Below are positions 42,401 through 54,400 of a stretch of 64,000 nt of DNA, in pieces (position 1 is the stretch's first letter; every line of letters starts with the position of its first letter). The stretch lies in NCBI RefSeq assembly GCF_051622035.1, contig NC_135358.1:19564501-19628500 (forward strand). Reading direction: 5' to 3'. Both the position numbers and the translations under genes were made by a program. The notes beneath the pieces were generated by a model, which was given only the letters and a program-made list of their open reading frames with translations, made no database searches and had not been told where the DNA came from. The stretch is from Arctopsyche grandis (lineage: Eukaryota > Arthropoda > Insecta > Trichoptera > Hydropsychidae).

Positions 42401-45400
42401 TATAAGGATAAATAGTACCTATTTTTATATGCACTACATATAGATATACCAAAGTTAAGTGAAATCAATATGGCAATAGAAATACGTGCAGTAAAATTGC
42501 TATTTAGTAGATCTATGTATAATCTTTAGTTGTAAGTTTTTATAATGATATAATTTTTAAATGTCCAAAAACTACATTAATTTGTATAGTATTAAGTATA
42601 AAATGTACCAATTTCTTGTATTAAATCATACCAAAATACATGAAAATAATTGTTTGACTTGATAATGTAATCTATTTATGTAGTAATATTGCAGTCAAAA
42701 TTTAATCTATATACAGTTAAAATAGGAAATTTGCGGTTAATATATCGAAATATCTGATATTTATATTATGTATACATTATTTAGTTTGATATACCTATAT
42801 ATTACGTATTTCTTTCATTTTATTTTTATTATCAGAGGAAATATTTGTTTACATATCAGATATAAAATTTACGTAGGTATACTAGTTTGAAATGTTATCC
42901 AGTGGTTTCAAAAGAAAAAATAATAAGAAATATGTTGTACAAATGGAAATTTCGTTAGCATTCATCCGAAAATATCGATATTTGATAACCGGAGAGTATT
43001 GAAACGTTGTCAAGAATTGAATAAGAAGTTCAACGATCAACAACATTTGACCTACATACATAGTTATGTAAATAAATAAATATTACGCATTAAAGTTCAT
43101 TTATACTAGCACAGCACAGACCAGCAAAACGGCTTGAAATGGGTTATGAAAATTACCTGAAAAAATATTGATAAAGTAAAAAAAGGTGTATGAAGTCATA
43201 AATAAAAATCCCTCACCAATTCAAAAAGATATGAGCCGTTAAATTTGAAAGCGGCATAAGTCCATTTTTTTAAATTTCAAGAAATATTTCGCATAGCATT
43301 AAATATAATGTTTTGCGTTTAACAATATTTTATTAAAAATGGTACCATTTATCGGCCCGGCAAAATAGCCCTATTTCCAGACAAATAAGATATTTATCAC
43401 GAGATTATTTGCGATCTATATACCATCTCTAAAACATTTCGCCCTGCAAATAAAAAAAAGTGTCCTTCCGTAAAATAGCTCGCACGACAGATTCGGTGTC
43501 CGCTCGGCAAATCAAACGTCAAATGGGTTGCCAGTATCAAAAATAAAATTTGACAAAAATAAATACTGACCCTAACAACCTAATCTTAAATGAATAAAAA
43601 CAAACCTAACTTAAACCTTAAATAAATGAGTGTTGGCTGCTAAGATATTATGGCAGGAGCGGGGCGACGCGCTGTCAAAAATTATAATTTCACTGATAGG
43701 GGTCAACGAAAATGAAATTGGATATGATTTCACTGAACTATACCCAGTGAAAATGTAACTGGTTATGATTTCACTGAAATGTCAAATTTTAATTTTGTTA
43801 CTGGCAACCCATTTGACCTTTTATTTGCCGGGCCAACGCCGAATCTGTCGTGCGATCTATTTTAGGAGATGTTAATTTGACAGTAAATGTCGTTTTGACA
43901 TATTTCGTGTAATTTATTTTACAGCCGTGCCAAAACTATTATCCTTTTAATACTGGTGGCCTGTAATACGTTTATTCCGCTTTTCCGAGATTCTGGGCAT
44001 ATCGAATTAAAATAAGTAATAGCAATTTGTGAATTAAGTCAAACAGAAATAGTGTTTTTGAAACTGAACATTGGACTTTCTAATATAACGGATCATATGT
44101 ATGTATAATAATAATTATATTTAAAGAAAGAGATCGCAATAAACCATCTTCACTTTCAAATAATAATTAAATAAAAAATAAAATAAATAAATATAACGGC
44201 TCATAATCAAAATTGAATGTCTGTTTGTCTGTCTGTCTCGTATAGGCTCCTAAACCACTAAACCGATTACGATGGAAATTTTAGGATTTGTTGTATGCAT
44301 GTCCGGGAAGCTTACTGTGAAAAAAAATTCTCATTGTGTAGTCAAGGAAATGTGTTCGTTGGTAACCACGCTACCAGTTAGTTTATGACGACACGGCGTT
44401 GAAGAGACGTTACTAGAGCTCCAACCTAGAGCTTCCAAACCGGTTTAAACCGAAACGCCGGCTTTTTGACCATTTTTCAAAAAACCGAAAACCGGCTTTT
44501 TGGCTCGATCAACCGGCTTTTTAAGGTTTTCTTTAATTAATGTTTTTTTCCTCAAAATTAACAATTATGAATTTTAAATTTCTATGAAAGATCAAAATAA
44601 ATGTGTATAAACGATCTTAGGTAATAGGCGTATATTTCTTTGAACAAAAAAAAAGCTACACTACTTTCTTTCTTGAGCGGTTTCTTTGAGATTTAGTAAT
44701 GGACCAGGTCATAAACCAATAAAATATTATTGAAAGTATATAGTTTCAATGGCCTACCCAACTTCAGGTATAGAAAGCATCATTATCTATCGCAAATCCT
44801 TGTACTTGAAAACATCAAAAAAGTAGTCAAATGATTTATGGCAAAATGCATAGGAATTTCCGAAATATAATTGATTTTTCTTCGAAGGAATTGCCCTTTA
44901 AATATTGAGGCCACATACCTACTTTTATTATGGATTTAAAATGTTCGTGATCAAATGAATTTGTTTCCGAAATTTGCAACGGTTGCTTTTGGATTTTTTA
45001 AGCTAAAACAGATGCCTAAAAACCACTTTGAAATCTCTTTATCTATAATATATCTAGCTTATTTAAATCATTTAATTATATGTGCGTATTTAGGATCTGC
45101 CATTTTACGACTGTGATATATGTACATATAATACAAATTTTATTATTTGTAATATTTGTAATAATAATATAAAGTAATGATCTTATGAAAGTTCATAATG
45201 TTTATAACTTAATTTAATTTATAAAAGACTATTTTTTTTTTTGCATAATATAGATATATATTATGCAAATATATACATATTTACATTTTTTTTCCGATAT
45301 AAAAATTTTAAACTTAAAAAAATCGTATTTTTCTAAAACCGGCTTTTTATTTGTAAAAAAAACGAAAACCGGCTTTTTATTTCGGGCGGTTTTTTGGAAC

Positions 45401-48400
45401 CCCTAGCTCCAACCATCACTTGAAACAGGAACGGGAATTGCTTGCCTTATTCTGGGATTGCATCGCATGTCGGGTTCAGCTAGTACATAATAAAAAAAGT
45501 TCATACCATAACTCGACAAACTTTTATTTCCATCGAACAGTATGAGAATATGTTGTGTATGCATAACAGGATTCTTGGAAAAAAGTTCAAACTTTACATG
45601 AATATCAAGAAGTTTTATCAAAACCAAATATGTACAAATACATAAATGTCTCTCATACAAATGTACATATGTACATACAAGCCGTAGTTTGCGCGAAATT
45701 TTCCTGCCGGGAAAAAGGTTAATAATTGAGCGATAATATTGTGTAGCGCCAACCGATAAATGAGTCAACGGTTGACAAGTTTTTTTTTCTATATATACAT
45801 AATAACATTAGTAACACTTCAGTTCACGGCAATGTTCGACGGGTGCGAGCGCGTCGCAAACGACGTCGGCGAAAACACTGACAGGATCGTCACGGACACG
45901 GACAAGTATTACACAGATTCTTACGAGAAGCTGTGCATGGACTTCCACGAGGATACATTTCGGGAGAAGTTCGACAACGAGGAAAATGAGATAGCGGCGA
46001 AGGCGATACCCTCAAGATTGAAAACTTGGTGGAGTCACGTATTGAAAAAGGAATTCACCCTCAAGATTATAGAAATGGTTACCTATCAAGCGTTTTTGAT
46101 GATTTTAATTGTTTCGATTTCAATTGGTTATATTTCAATACGATGAAAATTCGTTTTAGGTCTTGTTGATAGTGTGTGCAATCTTGTACTCTCAAGTGAA
46201 GTACCTTCCCGTTCATTTCGAATTCGTGAAAGTGTATCCGAACGTGGTGTTTATGACTTTCATCATCATAACGTTCGTCAGGTTGTCCAGCATAACGTTC
46301 AGATGGCAAATATCTCCGATATTGGTGAGTTGATCACATATATTGTTATAATTTATAATCAAATTAAAATATTCATAAAAGAGACTTGCATAAATTTTCC
46401 ATTAAAAAGTGGTTTCACAAGTTAAATAACTCAAGTCAATGTTATTGAAGTGCGGTGTGATGGAAAAATGCTCGAGAATTATGCACAAACGAGAAATGAC
46501 GTGATATACAATATGTATAATTACAAGGATAATTTTAGATGAAAATTGAGAGATGGTGTCATGAATTCAGTCCTCGATTATCGGACAAGAAAAATTCATG
46601 GAAAACTTCGATTTTTCTGTCTTACGTTGTTTTAATTCGTCTCTACGTTGTTTGATTTGATTATGCGATTTGAATTGTTTTGATCATGTGCAGAGCAATC
46701 CAAGTTTTATAAAAAAGTATATGTGGGTATTTGCAAGTTTTATTTACAAAAATATATAATGATAAATTCACTTCATTTAAGAGTTATTCCATCAAGTAAA
46801 TGATTGTTGACGCATAAAAAATAATATTTAAAAAATACCACTTCTTCTATGCAAAATGTTTGAGTTCAAAATGAAAGTTTGACGAACAAATGTATGAATG
46901 TATGTATGTATATGTTACAGTGAAACTGTTATCGTCAGTGAAATTATAATTTCACTAGTGAGAATATAATTTCACTGACTCAAGCAGTGAGCACGGATAT
47001 AGCTATAGAATTACAAATTAATTTCTGAATGTCAGTGAATTTGTAATTGGAATTACAACGTACGAATTCGAATTACAATATTCTACCAACCCTAACAACC
47101 TAATCTTAAATTAATAAAACCAACAACTATAATTAACCTAACTTTAAATATATAAGTGTTGGTTGCTAAGATATTATGATGTGGGCATCAAAAAAAGTCA
47201 AATCGAAACAGATAGTGGACCAAGAGGAGAGTGGGAATGGACAGGAGCGGGGTTGCGAGGAGGGCGAGTTCGGCATCGAAGTGGGGATGGAAAGGAGCGG
47301 GGTCGTGACGTGGTGGCGCGATTCGTGTCGGCGACGCACTATCATTCAACTGTCAAAAATTATAATTTCACCAATAGGGGCCAATAAAAAGTAAATTAAA
47401 ATAAAGGTTTGATTTCACTGAACTGTGAAAATGTAACTGTAATAATGGCAGACGATACATTTACGTATATTGATGACCAAAATGAGCAATATGGCAAAGT
47501 ATGAAAACGATCGGATAAGAGATAAAAATGACCACTGACACAAAAGCCATGTGAAACGTAAAGGAGGTATGTAAAAATGTAACTGTAACTGTAACCCAGT
47601 GAAAATGTAACTGGTTATGAGTTCACTGAAACGCCAGTGAAATTATGATTTCACTGCTGTTATAATTTCACTTTGACATACATACATACATGACTAAAGT
47701 ATGTATAATATATTTTAATCAGCTCCCAAAATTTGAAATATTTATTCAACCAACTGTATCGTTACTCATTTGCCGATAAATGTTTAAGGTCAATTCAGAC
47801 TATTCTCGACTTGCTCAAATTAAATAACCGTTTTTTAAACACATTACATGAGGTTTTACCATAAAAAATAATTATAAAATTGCCTAGGTCACTCAAGAAT
47901 GAGCGGTTAGTATAATATAAAAAAAAAAATCAAATAGGAATTTCTATATAATCTAATAAGCGAACCCATATAAAATTTTATACATAAATTTTGTTACGAC
48001 ACTAAAGCGCCTTGTGCGAGTTATGTATAATATTATTATGTTATTTTGATTGCGTGCAGTTTATTAACACTTATGTTTATTATAATAATCAATGATCATA
48101 GGTTAAATTGAATGGAACATTATGCAAATGCGTGCAAGAAAATGTATTATAATATAATAAAAAAAAAATACCACCCCTTGAGTATTATTTTTATGATAAA
48201 GGGTAATTAAAATGAATTGTGCCGAACGATTGAAAGCATTTCCAACTATTAAATTCAATACTACATACATACATATGTATGTATTAATTACGCATATTCC
48301 CGCTGAATATATACTTAAATATGTATGTATGTATATTATGCACATTTCCGCCGAATATGAGTACATACATATGTACATATGTATATTAAACTTGATAAAG

Positions 48401-51400
48401 CTTTTGATTTGAGAAGTACACTGAATTTCATGAGTTCATTATCTATTTTGTTGTATGTATGTATGTACATATGTATATAATTTGATTTCTTTGATGTAAC
48501 AATAACACAGCGAAATAATTAATGTAACCCTACCGCTACAATAGAAATAAAAATGAAAAATGAAGAATGAAAATTACGAAAAATATATAAATTTTTCATG
48601 GCTGCTGTGCACCTCATATAATGGCAATTATTAGGATGCATCGCGATGCAATCGATGCACATCTGATAGTGTCAACATAAATATTGTGAAATTTTGTAGA
48701 GCACAAACATATTTGTTATTGCAGCGAATTAAACATCAATATTTTTGTTACTAAGACGCATGCAAAATAAAGATTAGTTACATTTGAGAGCAACAAAAAA
48801 ATTACATTTCTTTAAGTTACTGGAGCGGAGGCTAATCAATCATTACTCAGTTTGGCCCACTGTATTCGAATATGACAACGATTTTTGTCGATTTGCTCTC
48901 GTTAATAAGATATGAGCGATTAAAAAATGCGTAATTTTTATTTTTTTGGCTTTTGCAGTCTTTAACTCTGCTACTGCTAAAAGTGAGTATTGGAAGCAAT
49001 ATTGTTTTTACAAGCCTCTTCTATGTTTTTTCTATTGATTGTGATTTTTTATTGATTTAAAATAATTAATTATCTAATTACTAACGTTCGACACGAAAAA
49101 TGGTTCAGAGACGAGATATGACTTTTCTTATAGATCTATGTCCAGTAGATCTATAAGAAAATTCGACTATTCTTGTGGATTAATAACAAAAATTCTATTG
49201 ATAACTGGCTTACATCGATAAAATAAACGAATCCACAAGAATAGTCGAAATATGATTTTTCTAAGTGGAATTATATTTCATTCTCATATAAAGACAATTT
49301 AATATATTATCCCTATTAATTCAATTCAGATTCGTGTAAATACGAGTAAATACTAGTACGAGCTTTCAGCTCGCAATTTTACCGATTTAAAATTCAGCAC
49401 ACTTCCAATTAACCCTTTTAAACGAAAACAAAAAATAGTGTGGCCAGAACATTATTCCAATAAACATGTTTCAATAGAAAAAACTCAATAAAATTTTATT
49501 AACAGTGGGAAAAAATCCCAAGTGAAAATACGTACTTTTGACTTTTGATTTGAACTGGACGTCTACTTAGAGAGATTTGAAAGCTGAAAAGTACTACAAA
49601 TGAAAGATAAAATACCCGACTATAGATTCCAATATTCATTTTGAACAGGAAATTGACAGGTTTTGAGACATCGACCGAACAACACCAAGATATAGAAAAA
49701 TCGCGCGATTTAAAAAACACATATGTACATATGTCTCCGAATCTCGAGCCAATCAACATTTTTATTACCAGATTCGTGTTTACTGGGTAAAGATCTATAA
49801 GAAAAGTCATATTTCGTCTCTAAACCAAAAAAAAGTCGTCATTTGTCGAACAGTGTTATCTAACGAAAGCCAACCAACAAAAATCATTGTCTCATTTGAA
49901 TTGATTTTTCGTAATTTTTTTTTGCTGTTGCTCAGTGTAATTAGTTGAAAATATGTATTTACTTTTAGCGTGCAGGGTTGACTACATATGTAGTGTAATG
50001 GCAGATTTATACACATTTCGAAGGGTCTTTTGACATTGTCTCTGTATACTACGGGCTTTACAAACCCACTATAATTTGAACAGGGATATAAGTAAATGCT
50101 CAATATAGCGTAAAACTCGATCAAGCACGTAATAGGAGGGAATAGGTTAAAATTAGTTAACCACCTCAATTTTTCACGATGAATTCCATTAAAATGTGAT
50201 TTTTTTAGTAGATATATGCAGCGGCGGTTTATCATATATACATTGAATATAAGCGCGCACTCGGGTTCCCCGAAATGGGCCTTTTCTACCTTAATTTATA
50301 ATTAACAAATTATTATTACTGTCCACAATACGTTTGTAAGCCAAGAATAAATTAAATTAATGCCTATTTTAAAATAGTGTATATTTTATTCCAAACACTC
50401 TTAGTGTTTCAAGTATAGTGATTAAATAAAAAATATGGTTTTGTACAATCCGAATGAAAAAACATGTACTGAAAAGCATGGTAAAAAACGATTATAGCAT
50501 TATTTTTACTGATGCTAATTAATTTGAAAAGTCAATCAAAATGGTCTGAGTAAGGTTTATTATTTTTTGCAATATAATATAGTTCTGAAAATTTTGATAT
50601 ATGATTCGATTTCGGCATCATTTAAAGTGTATATAATTACTTTTTTTTCAATGGGTTGTTGTTGAACTGTTTTTAAATTTTTTTCTGCATTCAAATGCCC
50701 ATTTGAGTGAGGATACAGTTGTAGTCAGGGCCGTAGAGATAAAATCCGGGCCCCGGTGCAAATTTGAAAATCCGTGCTCCCCCTCCCTTGACCCATTTTA
50801 GTAAAAAAAAATTTCAATATAGTATGTATGTAAAAAAAAAAAGTTGCTAATTAATAAAAATATATTTTATATTAATTTATATACATAAATACAATATAGT
50901 GAAACAAATGAAATTAATTAAATACAACAATAAACTGTAACAACACAGAAAATGAAAAATGAAATTATTAAAACATGTATACACACGATAAATAATAGTT
51001 TAATTTTAAAAAATAATGCTGTCATACATGAAATTAAAATTAAACATATAACATAATGTAAAAAAACCGTAAAATATCAACTTATATTATTTATGGAAAA
51101 GTAGGTAATAATGTATTGAATTTGGGATGACTTTTTCTGTGAGAGTTTTTTAATATGTCTCTATATATGTACATACATATATGTATGTACATACTTCAGA
51201 TTGATTCATTATGGGTTAAAATAATCAACATAGAAAATAGTTGAATAAGTAGGTTACTCAAAAACAGTTATACAATTTTGCTTAGTGTCCAAAAAACTCT
51301 AAGAGTATAAAGGCCAAATAATGCTTTTATACTTTTGCTAAAAATGTACATATTATTTATGGGGGCCCCGGGCCCCCTTCGAAAGCCGGGCCCGGGTTAT

Positions 51401-54400
51401 TTGCATACCTTTTTTATACATTTTTTTTTGTTTGATATAAAAAAATTTAATATTTGGTATTCAAAATTTTATTAGGATATCATAAAAAATATTTTTTAAT
51501 TGTACTCGAAAAACAATTTTTATATCAAAGTACCAGGGCGGCGACCTGGCTCAAAACATAGTACCAGGGCGGCGACCTGGCTCGACTACACCACTGGATA
51601 TATGTATATATGTATGATACGCAGTGGGTGGCCAACGTGATTCACTTGACGCACGTTTGGTCGCGGCGTTTCGCAGCATACCAACTTAAACATACACCCG
51701 ACCTAGGGTTGCCAACATGTCTCTTTTTATAATTTATAAAAGCCCGCATAAAACAAACATTTTTTTGTTAAATGTTCTCTTTTTTTTTATCCATGACATT
51801 TGGCAAACCTACCCGACGCAAGCATGACAACTTTATCATTTATTCATGAACTCTTCTGGGTTTGAAAGCTAATATTCAATTGAATCCAATTAAAATATTG
51901 ATTTTTTTTTTCAGGTCATAGTCTTGAATTGCATAGCAGCCGTGATGATAGGAGGTTCAGGAGGTGTGACACTTCATGTCTGGTATTACGATCCATACGT
52001 AGGAAGGATGTCAGTTGACGTCCAATCGTCATATGTATTATTGAGTGAAACTATGCTCAGTCTGTTGACACCCTTTGTCTATTTAGCAGATATTTCGAAT
52101 AATATAAACTCGCTGGAATCCTTGTCTTTCTGACGAATAGTGACTGAAGAAGGCGGACTCAAATCGCTGAATGAAAAAGTAGACCGACAAGACGCCTCAC
52201 GTTGAAAAATGGAAAGAGAGGAGCGTTTGAGGTTTCAAGGAGCATGTGCCAAATTTATATTGCAGGGTAGCCCTTTTCAGAGAAATTCCGAATTGTGACT
52301 TTAGTTTTAGGTAATTTACGTTGCGAACGACTGATTTATCGTTATCAATACGAAATGTTAATAATTTTGATCTCGTCATATTTGTAACAATGTTTTGTAT
52401 CGGTGATATTTATTTATTAATAAAAATTATTTATACATTGCGTGCGTTTTTGTAACACCTTTTTTTTTGAAAACAAAAGCCCAGTCTATTTTCAACAAAA
52501 TCGATGCGTCATAATTTAACCCGAGTGGTCACGCGAAGGTTAAACGCACGAACATACGTACATACAACAATAGTTCAAATCGGTCAGCCTGTTCCTAATC
52601 TTGTTTATGCGGTGAATATTTTATTACTATCTAGGTCACACTTGTTCAAACTATGACTTTTCATACTCTCTGCTAGTATTTCTTATCAATAACAAGAAAG
52701 AACACTTTTCAAGTCCCATTTTTAATTGCAGATAAAAAATAGCACAGGCATTTAAATTTTGTATTAAAACGTGAAATAAATATAATATATATGTGCATCT
52801 ATTTAGTATTTAAAAATAAAAAAAATTTAATAGCATTACATCACAAATTCTTCGATTGCAGTAGTTTAGGCAAGGAGTACATATGTATGGATGTAGATTG
52901 TATTTTGCTTATCTCTGGAATAACGGCAGCTGAATTTTTTTTGTATTTTTTGTTTGAGACAAACATATACTGGTACATAGGTTAGGTTATGTGTATAAGT
53001 ATGTGTATGTACATACATACATACATACATAAATACGTACGTAGAACATAGATATAGTTCTAATAGTTCTGAACGTTGGACTATATTCGAATGTTTGTGC
53101 ATTATTATGAACCTCAATGATTGATTGGTCTATAGCAGTTGTTTATATGGTTTAACAAATAGCATTGTACATAGGGAGCTTTGTGTGCCCACAATAGTGC
53201 TTTTGTTTACTATTACTCGATGGAAAAATCCAGATAGCTTATTGCAATATAATTATAATTATTATTATACATACATACATATGAGCCGTTATATTTGAAA
53301 GTCCAATTTTTAGTTCCAAAAACAATATTTCGGTGTTTCTTAATAAATAAATTGTCATAACTTATTTTAATGCGATATGTCCAGAATCTCGGAAAAGCAG
53401 AATAAACGTATTACAGGCCAGCAGTATTTTTAAATTTTGTTAAACGCAAAACATTATATTAAATGTTTTGTGAAATATTTCTCGCAGTGAAGAAAGGTGG
53501 ACTTATGCCACTTTCAAATATGGTGGCTCATATAAATATGTACGTAAAAGTCTAGATTTTTTTCCGTCAATCCGGAAAGTTTCAGAAAAAAACAATTAAA
53601 AAGTAGGTGTCTGAAAACATTAAAAATATAAATGATGAACATCAACGGGCAAACGTTATTAATTATCTCATTATAACTTATAATGATTGTCCGTTATAAA
53701 TAACTCAACATAAGTTTATGAACTTTGAAATCAATTTAATAGGTAATTCTATAACTTAATTATTATAACTATAACTATAACTATTATTAATGTGGAATCA
53801 GGAACACTACAGTTTGATTTAGAGATTTCTTAAGGACCATTAAAAATACGTTATTCGTATACGTCAGAATTCATACATGACAAGTAGGAATTGCCTATTT
53901 TTCTATTTACTGCTAAATTTACTGAAAAGAGGTTTTAGGTTTTTCCAAATACATTTTAAATGGCAAAATATTGATATACTCGTTAAATTAAAATTTCATA
54001 AAATACACATATGTAAATAAGTCTTTAATTAAAATAGGAAGCAGGAACGAAAATGTACGATAACGCCATTTTGAATATCATTATTAACGCCATTTTGAAT
54101 ATCAGTATTTTTTTATCTCCGAATTTGTCAACATTACAATACACTTTTTATAATCCAATTTGGAATAGTTGTAACATTCAAATTCCATACAGACATTATG
54201 AAATACGCTAAAATACAAAATTGAAGTTCAAATGTGTATGTAAGTGCAAAAAAAAGGTGGTCTGGGATATATGTAGAGCGCAATATATGTAACATTAAAA
54301 GGGTCTGCAAGTTATTTTATCGCAACGTTATACCGGATCGATAAACAGCAACCTTTGAAAAAGGGCGACATACATTAAAAACATAATGGAATAAAAAAAT

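Noticed and set aside
45403..45768. 121-codon minus-strand frame
   Set aside because: Runs through the Helitron-like end and intronic DNA upstream of gene D; no family resemblance and no splice logic.
47163..47394. Two overlapping Gly/Arg-rich frames of 72-74 codons
   Set aside because: Both lie in the GC-rich core of a repeat also found at 43.6 kb, where the frames are not kept.
49807..50235. 142-codon minus-strand frame, the longest unexplained one
   Set aside because: Overlaps the right end of the 49.1-kb MITE, AT-codon biased, no recognisable motif; likely chance.
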